A stretch of DNA of 64,000 bases from Camillea tinctor (taxonomy: Eukaryota; Ascomycota; Sordariomycetes; Xylariales; Xylariaceae): the NCBI GenBank assembly GCA_022578605.1, contig MU394063.1, positions 248,001-312,000 on the forward strand, read 5' to 3'. The position numbers and the translations under genes were made by a program. Shown here one piece after another: positions 1 through 11,486 of the stretch; the first letter of the stretch is position 1, and every line of letters starts with the position of its first letter. Below the pieces are notes generated by a model. The model ran no database searches. It saw only the letters and a list, made by a program, of their open reading frames with translations, and was not told where the DNA came from.

Positions 1-1166
1 CTGTGCAGCATTGATGCTGGCTGGCCTCGGTGGTTGCTGATGTTGCTGTTGTTGTTGCTGCTGCGGGTTAGGACGGCCCTGGAAATGTGGCCCCGGCCGT
101 TGTGGGGGCTGATTGGGGGTCTGGGGGGGTCTAGATGGTTGCGCCGTAGGTCTAGACGGCGGTGGCTGCATCGGTCTTGGAGCACTATTTGTGGAAGATC
201 TACTGCCAACAGGTACAGGTTGCGACCTATCATTGGAATTCGTTGCATTCGTTCCCTGGTCATGGGATGCGGGCAATACCACTTCATCAGGGTGGCCGTC
301 TTCGGTGACACCGAAGTCGACCATATCAAAATCACCAAACTCCTCATCCAGCATATCTGACAAGGCTACATGTCCAGAAGATCAGTATCCGCCCAATCGA
401 TATCATCAGAGTCAAACCCACCATGCGCACCAGCTTTCTCCGCCACTTTCGCCTCTATCTGCCTCACTGTGTCTGTTTTCGGCACTCCTGGCTCTTTTTT
501 GATGTAGTCGGCGTGCCGGTGCAGATTATCCTCATCAAACCTAGTCGGTGCCACCTTGATCTTGGTCACCTTGGAGAGATAGTCCTTATCGTATATGCAG
601 TTGCCCAACACATTCCCGAAATTCCGCAAAGCACGCTTCAATGCATCCGTAGTTCCCTCTTTCTTAGCCTTCTCGAAAGCTGCCGCCTTTCCCTTGCAGT
701 TCTCGATGTGCCCGTAGCCGATATCCTCGTGGAACGTGCCATCTCGTAGGGTGACGCGGACGATGACGGAGAGACCGAGGGAGATCTTCATAGTCTGGGG
801 GTTCTCGTCCACGAAGTCGACCTGGATGTTCTGAATACTCGAGGACCAGCCGTTGAATCCGAATACTTCGTTCGCGAGGGCGATGCATTTCTCGGCGGCG
901 ATATAGTGAACCTTCTGGCCGGAGGGGCCGCTCCGGGACGACAGATACTCGGGGCCTAGTTGTTTCTCTAGGCGGGATTGCAGAGTAGCAATTTCAATGG
1001 CGGTGAATTCTGAAATGCGCGGTTTGGCCTCCTCGAAAGGGTTGGCGATGCCGCTGTGCTGGTCGCCTGGGCTATTTTATAGGGAAAGTCAGGTTAGCGA
1101 AGGGACGCGTGAGGAGGGTAAGACACGAGAAAAGGTTTGATCGAGAGGAAAAACATACGCGGGCAT
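1..1166 (-). CDS. RAD52: RAD52 homologue, DNA recombination/repair protein (3' end outside window)
   Basis: Rad52 anneals single strands and loads Rad51 during homologous recombination in the nucleus. The N-terminal annealing domain is clear: QLGPEYLSSR, VHYIAAEKCIALANEVFGFN, GWSSSIQ and KEGTTDALKRALRNFGN are family hallmarks. Exon 1 is only 8 nt (1159-1166, ATGCCCGC). Intron 1 is 1072-1158. Exon 2 is 422-1071. A second intron must be removed to continue: donor GTGGGT at 421, branch TACTGAT, and acceptor TAG at 366 or CAG at 357. Both acceptors keep frame. Exon 3 (1-365) reads SDMLDEEFGDFD, then HPDEVVLP, a proline-rich stretch and a poly-Q/H run (about 35-63), and is open to the window edge. 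Without the second splice the protein stops at 366. A single-base frameshift is the alternative to the intron, but donor, branch and acceptor fit well. Confidence 0.9.
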
Positions 1167-4100
1167 GGCGATAAGTTTAGATGTTTCGACCGTGTGGAAT
1201 CATTGAATCATCAAGTAGTATGTTTTTTTTTTTTTTTCGAATCGGTCCAGTGTATCGTGATGTGATTCGTAATAGCCAAGGTTGGATTAGTCTATTATTT
1301 TTAGTACGAGCAGAAGGGGAAGTGGAAGTGGGAGCGGGAGTGGGAGTGTGGGAGTGTGTGACGGAAGGAAACGCGCTTCGGTTCACGGGTCGCATGGAAA
1401 ACCACTTTACCACGGCAACCCCACTAATGCTTACTTAATACGCGCAGGCAGACACCAGGTCACGAGACTTTGTCAACCACACTCATCCCAGCTTCCCTCT
1501 GTATCTATTAAATCGTTCTAGAACGCTAATCTGCCTTCCTTTATTTTAAATATCATTAAAGTTAGGTACGTATATCCCTAATAATCGAGTAATTACGTAT
1601 TACTTGCCTACCCAAGGCGCATACATGATTTACACCGGGGTGAAGACTTAATCCAGAAATACTTCCCACACCTGACATCACCTGCCTTAAACAACCCCTA
1701 ACTACATAATCTTCAATACAGATATCAGATACGCATATTAACTTATACTATGAAGTTTCCCATCTAGTTCAGCTATCTATTCAGCGTATTACAAGTCATA
1801 TTGAAAGTGCCATCAATGCATACCTCAACATCAGTCTCTATCCAATGCAACAGTAGAAGGAAGAGTAACCGTCCTGTGACGAGAAATAACCAAATCATAT
1901 GTTTTCCTAACACGCCACCATCGTCATGGGTATTCATATGTATAGAGCAAGGTCCAACTTGGAAATATCAGTAAATACAGTCTTGCACTTACATCTTTGA
2001 CTGACTACGCCTACGACCTGTGCCAACCTTCATATGTTCCTAGGTCTGTAGCTTATACGAAATTGAAAGAAAAAGAAAAAGAAAAGACTACCTACACGAT
2101 CACTCCTTCGATTGAAATACCTGTAGTGATGAATGCCACCTATTCTCTCTGGGTATTCCCTTGACTTAATATCCTGCCCTGCCCCAAAAAGGATGCCCCT
2201 TTTTCTTATATCCGCTATCCCATCCATTCCCAATCTACCTAGGTAAACCTGCTATTCTTTACTATTACGATATGAAAGCTAGAAATATAACATAGGCAAT
2301 GCCCTCTATCCGTCCAATTGACCAAGCCTTGTTCTAACCCATCATGACATCTTATTCCTGTCCCTAAGAAAAGAAAAGAAACCCAACCATAGTCCAGTCA
2401 AGTCCGTCCAACTCTCATCAAGCACCACGCACAAAACAAATCCTCTTAAAAATGCATCGGCTCTCGTTCTCGTTGTAGTCCCCAATTCTCTATCTTCTCT
2501 CGACCCGTCATCTCAAACTCCCAGAATTTTTTTCTGTCGTTGTCTATTACTTAACCCTTCTACCCCTATCTATCCCACACGCCGTCTAACCCCCCACCAA
2601 ACCATCTACCGCCCATCTCTCCAGCGAGACCCCAAGCAGGAGTACCAGTCCCTCTAACCAGATATATATATTCCTCTTCCCCCCCTTTTCCTTTTCTTCC
2701 TCTTTTTTCTAAACCCCCCCAAAAGCAAGGAAGTAAGTATATCTGCACAGAGTACCCACGCATCTCCCGCACTCTACCATCCGCAGTCATATGTAGGTAT
2801 ACAGAACAACGTCAAACAGAATGCTTATAGCAATACAAGCCAGCAACAGAGAACAAATACCCACCTGCCTGTCTACCTGCCTATCCACGTACTACAAGCC
2901 AGCTAACCGTACTGTTCTCGCCCTTCCCTTCGCCTCCCTTCCCCCCAAAAATAACACTCTCGCTACATGCAAGCGGCAAGAGGCAAGTGAGGAAAGCAAG
3001 GAGCAATAGTCAGTAAGACGTACACAACAGATCCCCTTTTCTTTTCTTTTCATCCCGCCTATACAGTGAATCATACGGGGCGTATGCATAGACCAGACCG
3101 GATCGGTAAGGCAAGAGAGGATTAGGTACCAGGTAGGTCTAGTAGACACAAAGTTTTATCACTTCACTTCACTTCGCCGTATCAATTCCCTCACAAGCCT
3201 CGCCTCGGCCTTATTCTCTCTCTACAGCTACTCCCCGCAATCCCATTCCCTACCTACCTCTCCCCCCTCTCCAAAATTCCCAGTCTAACCTCGATCCTCC
3301 ATACAAAACCACATTCAGCATACAATCTCTCAAGCCTACACATACGCATACACCGACAAATCAACACGCATATCAGCAACTCCCTCTACTCCCTTCCCCC
3401 TTATTCCGCAATTCCCTTCTACGCCCGCCGGACCGAAATAAAAAAAAAGCCAAAAATATAAATGTATGTAACTTATGTATGTATTTAAGTATGTATGTAG
3501 TATGGAGCGCGGGGGACGGGGATATCATGGGTGCGAGTTTTAACCACCCACCGCCCGCCACCAGCAATTCGCCATCAGCATCGCCATCAGCAACTATCAA
3601 CATCCTCTAGCCTCCCCTCTCCACTTCTCTTCCCCTCATCTGAGGGTTTAAAAAAAAAAACTCGGCCCAAGCCAAATACCTACAAAGACAGAGAAGAAAA
3701 AACGCCGAAAAAAAGACATCAAACCTCCCAGAGAAAAAAGCGAAAGAGGAAAAACCCAATAAGCTCTCTTTTCAAGAGAGGCATGAACAGCTAGGAGACG
3801 AGAGAAAGATAAAAAATTGAGTATCAAGCCGGGATCTATGCTCCATTCCTAATGCCAGTGTATTTGTGTTGTGTGTGGATTCAGAAACAAGAAGAATGAG
3901 AAAATTGTCGTAACTTCGTCGTGAAGAGGCGGTGTATATGGGTTGCGTATGTGTATGTGTGTTGTGCATTGTGTAGTGCTTGCGTACGTATTGCGTGGCG
4001 TGGTGTGCGTGCGTAATGAGATGCAAATACTATGCGTGCTCCTTGCTATGTCGATGCCTTTATGTAGGGGGTTTCCACCGTCATGCCCAAATTTTTTCCT

Positions 4101-4288
4101 CCCATTTCTGTCTCTTTCTTTTTTTTTTGGCCTGATGAATCGTCGTCATGCGGTTGTTGAGGTTGCGTTTTCCCGTCCGTCCGTCCGTTCGTTCGTCTAT
4201 TCCTTTTCCTCCAGGCACAATACCAACCCAAAGTGCTACCCTACTACTCGTCTAGTTCTTTTCTCTCCGGCCACTGGGCAGACGCTTC
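1167..4288. other. intergenic, no gene seen
   Basis: About 3.1 kb between the RAD52 start and the STS1 stop. It holds pyrimidine-rich and purine-rich runs, A- or T-homopolymers (1219-1236, 3650-3660, 4123-4131), a GT-rich tract (about 3930-4015) and many TACCTA/TAGGTA words. ORFs here are short, lack domains and overlap simple sequence. It probably contains the RAD52 promoter on the left and STS1 3' sequence on the right. Confidence 0.6.
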
Positions 4289-5357
4289 CTACCACGGTCC
4301 GACCCGCACTGGGGCACCGTAGTTGCCAGACATCAACTGGTCAAGAATGGAGCTCTGATTTGTCGGGGCGCTAGGTGCTCCGTTATTCGGACCACCAACC
4401 CAACCGACATTCACTGCCATGGCTGACATAGCAGCTCCTAAGCGGCCTCCCGACTGTTGATTGTGCTTGTGTAATATCTGGTCCCAGCCGCCGGAATGCA
4501 GGACAAAACCAGCTCCCCGCTTCGAGGCCTCGTTGATGACTAGGGCCCAAGCCTTGGAGATCTCGTCATATGCGTTGGTTTTGTGATGCCGGTAGCTGTG
4601 ACTTTCCCATTCGGGCAAGCCGTGAATGAACTTGGTTGCGCCATCCAGGAACTGTAATGAAAGGGCGGGCTGTGTCTCATTGGGCGGGAGATATTGGGTG
4701 GTGAAGTCGGTGAGGGCGTCTATGAGGGCAACCAGAGGCTGCTTGACGCGGTAGTAGGTATAATCGGAGCTGGATTCGCCGTAAGGGAATGCTTCCCGCA
4801 TCTTGTCGTCGTATTCCTTGAGGACCTGCAATGCACATTCCACCGTAGGTCTCGGCGCACTCTTCACCACCTCCTCGCCAATCTCGGGTTGCCGCTCACA
4901 TATAGTCTGGAGAACCTTTCTCAGCTGGCTAGGGTCTAGAGTCTCGAGCAGGCGAGGCAGACTCAGAGGACGACCGGCGAGTTCGTTGGATCGGACCTTT
5001 TTCGAGGGTCGGGGGGCAAGCTGGCGAGACTGGATAGCCGGGGAGCTCAGAGGCGAAACCGACATCTCGTCGCCATCATCGTCGGCTTTCCGTTTCCGGT
5101 TGTTGGCGGGCATGGCATTATGAAAAGGAGACACTATGAAGAGAAGAGGGAAAAAAGGAAAAGTAAGGTCAGTTTGGGAAATACTATCGGTTGATCGGAT
5201 GTTGACCTAGGGGGTTTGCGGTGCATAACCGGCGGGCCGAGATTACATGATTGCATGATAACAAAGGAACAAACATACTTGAGCGGGTAGGAGATCGTCG
5301 GTTTGGTTCGTGCTGGTGAGGGAAGAAGGGCGGTTGCGGCGACAGAAGAACATTCAT
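4289..5357 (-). CDS. STS1: Tethering factor for nuclear proteasome, STS1/Cut8 family
   Basis: Cut8/Sts1 anchors the 26S proteasome in the nucleus and is needed for nuclear protein degradation and chromosome segregation. The spliced protein is 307 aa. Exon 1 (5279-5357) encodes MNVLLSPQPPFFPHQHE and ends with donor GTATGT. The intron is 5134-5278 and exon 2 is 4289-5133. The start was chosen because MNVLLSPQPP is the conserved fungal N-terminus. The long uninterrupted frame of exon 2 has no upstream ATG, only a GTG that is created by the acceptor TAG/TG. Recognised segments are PANNRKRKADDD (basic, NLS-like), AGRPLSLPRLLETLD, the three-helix Cut8 core with QPEIGEEVV, KQPLVALIDALTDFT, FLDGATKFIHGLPEW and the C-terminal KRGAGFVLHSGGWDQ. 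The extreme C-terminus is Gly/Pro/Asn-rich. Length is typical for the family. Confidence 0.92.
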
Positions 5358-8300
5358 AATGCTGACGAATTCTCGGCGAAAATGAGGGTTTTTGTCGATG
5401 AAGGCAATTATGATAATAATGATGATGATGGATTAATCGATCATGCGATGGACTGTATGTACAGTTACAAGTATTTTGTTGGTGTACCCGGATGTGTTGT
5501 CGTCGATGTTGTTGTTGATGATGTTGATGTTGATGTTGTTGTTATTGTTATTATTTAGGATCGTATGTGGTGGTATTGAGTTGTGTTGTGTTGCTCCCTT
5601 GCGATCGCTTGCTTTAATTACTTTTAGGCTCGGTAGGTTTGGGGGGTTTATTGTGAGCAAGATACCTTAGTGTAGGTATCAGGGGGTACTAAGTAGCAGA
5701 TAAGGCGAAAGCGGAAAAAGGATAATAGAAGCAAGAGGAAAGAGAAGAAGATTGAAGGAAGGAAGGCAGAAAAGAAAAAGAAAAAAGGAAAACAAAATAA
5801 TAAAAGAGGAATGTTGTATTGTTATTCACTTCTCTCTTTTTCTTTTCTTTTTTCCTCCTTAAAGTTTTAGTACCAAAGTTAAGGTAGGACGACTGAGACC
5901 GGTCGTGCACTGACTGTAACTTTAAACAGGGCGGGAAAACAAGAAAAAAAGGGAAGAAAAAAGATAGCGGCCGTGGCGGAGGCGACGTTATTTTATTGAT
6001 TTGATGGAGAAGGGGGGAAACTGTGGTGAGTGTCAGTTGTGGATTTGTGGATACTTTGAACAAGTCGCAGCCCAAGCCAAATAGCGACCAAAGCAGAAGA
6101 ACCAGGTACAAGTTCGGCTCCTCGTTGGTCAGCCCAACTCATAAATTATGGGGCTTTTCCCGTTAAACCATCCCTTCTCCGTCTCCGTCCCCCGTGGTCA
6201 ACCCGAAAGAACATGGACCTAATCACCATTAATCAATCAATCAGTCAATGCAACAATATATGCAAGGAATTCGTTAGCAGTTTTTTTTAGTTTAGGTACT
6301 CTATTCTTATAATGCCTCAGATACCTTGGAGAGAAAAGCCATAAACTACTTTAAAATATACCATAGTCTAACCATAGTGGTATGTTTTGTTTCTATTTTA
6401 TTCTTTTTCTTTTTTATTATTATCTTTGCTGTCTCAGCACTTATAATTAAACGTTGACTAACGTTCATCCCATAACTACCTAGGTATGTACCTAGGTATA
6501 CTTCAACCTTACTCATACCTACCTAAATCCCACCCCACTCTTTACTTATAGTCACCTGGTAAGGTACATACAAGTTTACCCCAAGTCATTTACCTACATA
6601 AAACACGGCCTACCTACATCAGATGGCACCGTGACTAGTAGCCTACCACCCCTACCTTACCTGCACTGGTACATGGCGCAGGGTTACATGAATGACTATA
6701 TGATACCTTAGTTTACATAAGCCTTACATTAGGCAGCTCAGCTAGGAGTAAATTGTCGTTTATAGGTTACCTTAGCTTCTACACTACATACATTACATAC
6801 CACGAAGCACTTTAATGCACGCATACACGTATACTATACTATGTATGTATGTACTTGCTCCAAATCAACGAAACCACATCACAAGTCTCCGGTAAATACC
6901 TACCTAGGTGTGCGTACCTTAAAGCGGAATCTAGCGGTCAACTTACACCAATGTCTCTCTCTCTCTCTCTTTCTTTCTCTTTCTCACTGTCTGTCTCTCT
7001 GCGAGACGGATTAAGCCATGCATGTACCTCATTGAGCACACACACCTAACCTAAGCTGGCCAGAGGGCGCCACACCATTTAAAGCCGGCGTTAGCTGTTT
7101 AAGCTAGGTAGTGTAACTTGACTAGTTCGGTACCTACGTATGGGCTGCACATAAAACCGATCCAGGGCGTGAGATGATAATATAATATACATAACGCCAT
7201 GTCAAACGTCCGTTCATATACGTATGTATTGTACAACAACAACAACAACCACCGCCCTCACACACCTCACACGACAACCCCCCAAAAACCGAGGTGTTCC
7301 ATAATTAAAGTCTTAATAAGTAAGTATGTAAGCTGAGCTCCCTCGGGTCTTTTCCGTGCCTACCTCCAGCAGCCCATACCTATTCCCCGTCTTATCCCCT
7401 CCTCTACACGCCCTCCTACGCAACCCAACCCACCTCAAGAACCCCCATTCCAGGTCACAGATCTACCTACATACAATCCCTATGCTCTTTTTCTCTCCAA
7501 AACAGTTATAAGAAGCAAAAAAAAAGTCCCCCCTTCCCCCCTCCCCCCTCTTCCCCCTGGCTTTTATATCTACCCCAATCCGACACACAAAAAACCCAGA
7601 CTCTACATACCATACATCACCACCGGAACCATCCCCCGGTGCAACCCCACAACCGATCGATAAAAAAAAGAAACCCACCCCTCCTCCTTCTACTTTTTTT
7701 TTCCCTCTCCCTCTCCCTTTGCGCGCCCCCCTTCTTAAACTAGACTACCTACGTAAGTCAGGTTTGCCAACCCAGCAAGCCTCTTTAGACATGTCAGTAC
7801 CTACGTAACTAGGTATGTACTTTTTTCCAAGCTACGCTGCACTAGTCAGCGATCCCCAGTCGCAGATCACTTTAAAAAATATATAATAAGTGCCGAAAGG
7901 GCGCAAAAGGAAAAAAAAGAAAAGAGTACCAAAAAAAGGAAAGTCGATCTTCTCTTGTAGAAAAAAAAAAGTCATACCGCCTCTTTGGTGACAATATGAG
8001 AAAACCTACTTTCATTCCGCTTCCGCTCAAGCCAACCAACCAGCTCCGTGAATCCGCCTGTGGAGAAAATCTTTCCCCTACCTAAACCCTCAGCTGTGGC
8101 ATAGAAAAAAAAACAAGGCAGGCATAAGCTACTACTACACACCTCAAACTTCAAGAGAGAGAGAATGCACATACGTTATTAGTCTAAGCTTGAACACAGA
8201 GGGAAACCGGTCAGACTACTGCACACTTGTATCAGACAAAGGCCAATCAATTAAAGCCAACTACCTATGAACTCGTAACCTACGGTCTCGTCTCGGCTTC

Positions 8301-8808
8301 TCTAAAGAGTTGGACCGACGAAACAGAAAAAAGAGAAGCCAAATCCTACATATTTATACAACACTTTTTTTTTCTCACCCTGCTGCCAACGAATCCTTTC
8401 GCTGCCGTGCTGCCACGTTCCTCGCAGCTAGCCAACCAACCCTACCATGCTCTCTTAATCCTTCATCGATGCATCACACCTCTCTCAATCGCCAACGCGA
8501 CCTGGCGCACCGCAGTGAGCCTATTAAACAGATGTAGGATTGTGTGACTCTTTTGGCCCTCGGCCATTCCCATCCTAGATCCCCGAAAATTCATCGTAAC
8601 GACAAAGGGGCTATATTCCGGGATCAACTTCGTGACATGACATATATTTTCAACATAGAGGATGCGAAGAGTGAGTCATGGACCAATCTCCACGAGAAGT
8701 GTGTATAAGTTCAGCTGCCTCAGAAATCTTTGATAGCACAGCTAGTAACCAGCTGGTCCCTTAAATTTCCGGTGCACAACATGTCTACGGATGATGGCAG
8801 GTCCTCAT
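5358..8808. other. intergenic, no gene seen; simple repeats
   Basis: 3.45 kb between the STS1 start and the stop of the 824-aa gene. It contains a GTT/GAT trinucleotide tract (5491-5557), a CT-rich microsatellite (6954-7000), a CAA run (about 7234-7250), several A/T homopolymers, repeated CCTAGGTA palindromes (about 6480-6500 and 6902) and one copy of the 11-mer TAGGTAGTGTA (7105-7115). ORFs of 60-140 codons lie in low-complexity sequence and show no domains. Confidence 0.55.
5491..5557 (+). repeat. GTT/GAT trinucleotide microsatellite
   Basis: Imperfect run of GTT, GAT and ATT triplets upstream of the STS1 start codon (134 nt away on the opposite strand). It could lie in the 5' leader or promoter and is likely length-polymorphic. 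Confidence 0.85.
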
Positions 8809-11486
8809 TTAGAGGGTTGCCATGCTATGTGCTAGGCGCGATATTGTGCTCCTTGTCGATGCGTTGGAACCTGTTCGCTGATGAAGAACGGCCTTTGGTG
8901 TTACCTGGGGACTGTTCCATCGGGACGCTGCCAGTCCCGTCGGAGAGGAACCATTGCTTGAGAGCCGGGACATGCTGGCTTGTGCGTTTGCCTGTGCAAC
9001 AGTACGAGGGACGCTGGAAGTTCCGTTGGGTGTCTGAGTAGCCGATTGGGAGCTGCTGGTAACATATTCTTCTTGGCGTAGTCTAGACAGAGCCTGAGAG
9101 TTCTGTAAGCCAGGCAGTGGTCGGGGCGTCGAGGCACCCTGGGGACTATCCAGAGGTGAGTTGAAAGTGAGCATAGCGGATTGGGTATCTTTAGATTCTT
9201 GCGACCCAGATGTAGATGCAGGTGTAACATCGCCCTGACCCTCGTTTCCGTAGAGGAATTGGGTGCTCTCCACAGCATTTTTCTGTGCCTTCGCTGAAGT
9301 ATAGAGAAATTGCTCCGGAGACGGTGTTCTGCCCCTCAGCTTCCACAACTGCTCATTCATAGCATTGAATTCAGAAACCTCCCTAGGACAACCAACTTTC
9401 TGCGAAGGACGAAAACTCAAGAGTTCCCGTGAAGTCCAAGTTATCCTTCCAGAGAATAGGTTGAGGATGTTTCTATACACAACTGCGATCGCTCTATTTC
9501 TCTCACTTTTGGATAGAGCTCCAAATTCTTGGTCTCTAGCCAAGTGTAGAGATGCTATTTGCGCAGCCGCGAATTTAAACGCAGGGCTATCCTTAGGTGT
9601 GGACAGGAACTCGTACATCCTGTCGACCAGAATATGAAACGTTAACGTCATATCTCTGTATTCTTCCGGTTTGACTCGGGAAAGAATACGCAATGATTCA
9701 TTAGATAATTCCATTCCGACAGAAACTGTATCAATGGATAACACGTCTGGGCATATAGATAGGTATCTGAAGGATACACCTGCATAGTTATCTCGATGCT
9801 CCTCCTCTTCAGGCTTCTCTTCAGAGTGTTCAGACTCAATGACGCTGTGATTGTTGGCAGTGTCCATTTCTGAGAAGTGATTCTCGAGACTATGTAAATC
9901 ATCGTGATAAGTTCCATATCCTGGAGTCAGTTGGGGAGTAGAGAGCTCAGTCAAACGACTCTGGCTAATATCAATTAGCGACTGCTCTCCGGGCTCTTGG
10001 TCCGGAACAAGCATTGATTGGGTATGTCCCATGAATATAGGTTCATTGGACTCTGCAAACTGTGCATTACGTAGTGCTAATGCTTTCACAAAGGCCCCGG
10101 CCGATGTCTCGCTACCAAAGTCCAAATGATGGGCATATGGAGTATCATCCAGACCAGATATATTTTGGCGATACAAGACAACGTTCTGATCCCTGATACC
10201 TGGTTCAAGTAACTGGCGGATGTCCTCGTAGATGATTAGCTCATCCTTGATATGTAGCTCCCAAAGACAGATCTCTTGGTCTGATAGTTCATAGATCCAT
10301 ACCCAACTTGGTTTCGGGGGGCCAATTCTCTTAATACATTCGGCTCCAAAGAAGATTTCTCGTGCAGTGTAAGTAGTGTTCTTCCAAGCATCCTGTCCTG
10401 TGAAGTTTTGACCATTGCTCGGTTCAACCTGATTGTTCTGGACTTTGTCATCCAAGTTAGAATCAGTAGCTGTAGGATCCGGTCGCTGTGGTGGTGGTAT
10501 AGCTTCACTGGGATCCTGATGACTAGCGGCTTCATGTATTTGCTGCGAGTTTACTGTATTTGCCGTTGATACAGTTCCCGGCATAGGGCGGCTTGGTGGA
10601 GATAGAGTAGTTCCAGTAAGTACAGGTGATTCTGAACCACTGCCATTGGAAAGGGCTCTCTCCACTGTTAGCGGCGATGCACTAGCAGAAGGTTGGAATG
10701 GGTGCGAGGCCAATTCACTGGCTTTATTGTGATCCCAACGTTTCACTTCCCCTCCAGGGGGGATAAGACCACCAAGAGAGCTTATTCCTTGGTTACTTTC
10801 TTTAGACTTAAAAAGCGTTGGAGGATGTTTTTTGGAGCGAAATCCAGGATTTCTATCATAAGATTAGCTGGAAGAATATACTCCTTGTGAAGACTTGTGA
10901 TACTTACTGAGGATCGTATCTTATAGGGGCTCGGACAAACCCTCCACGAGAGCCTGGATTGTGAGAGCTTGGATTGCCCATTGGACCACGGGAGCGGCTT
11001 CCATTTCCATGGAGGGCCTCTTCAAGCTTCCTGATCCGGTGTCTGTTTCCGTTATCAATAGAGTCTAAGCCTCGTACTCCTAGGGCATCGTCATCTTCGA
11101 ACTCGCCTCGCGCGATCGCATCTAAACCATCAACCCAATTAATTAGTATTTACCGATTTATGTATACAATAGCACTATGAAGGAAGGAGAAAGTACCGTG
11201 GTACGCCGCGGCACCCGGGTTCGAGGGCTGCACGGGTGTTAACGCGAGAACACGAGCGGCCTCTCTGGAGGGCCCATAAGTTGCGACTTCTTCATCATCC
11301 CGAGCACATTCTTCAAGTCGTGCATTTCCGAGATCGGCCTTTTCATAAGTGTCAGCTTTATCGATTGCACAGTAGATACTGAAGAATACTATATGAACCA
11401 ATTGAACTCACCATCATTGCTCGGAGCTCGTCTGACATATCTTCCGAGTGGGTGGGCAGGTTGCCCCCATCTCCAGGGACGGCCAT
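8809..11486 (-). CDS. conserved fungal protein of unknown function (824 aa)
   Basis: I do not recognise the family. Four exons: 11412-11486, 11197-11338, 10908-11121 and 8809-10852. Introns are 73, 75 and 55 nt with donors GTGAGT, GTACTT and GTAAGT, and all joins restore frame. The start MAVPGDGGNLPTHSEDMSDE is the first in-frame Met. The N-terminal ~120 residues look ordered (LRAMMADLGNARLEECARDD, then REAARVLALTP and HRIRKLEEALHG, a possible short helix). A Gly/Ser/Pro-rich part follows to about residue 290. A central globular segment (about 300-610) contains SWVWIYELSDQEICLWELHI, CPDVLSIDTVSVGMELSNE and HILVDRMYEFLSTP. The C-terminal ~200 residues are Ser/Thr/Pro/Gln-rich and disordered-looking. 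No signal peptide or membrane segment is visible. It may be a scaffold or regulator, but that is a guess. Confidence 0.8.

Noticed and set aside
3943..4374. 143-codon plus-strand ORF over the STS1 3' end
   Set aside because: Half is GT-rich simple sequence and the rest is antisense to STS1.
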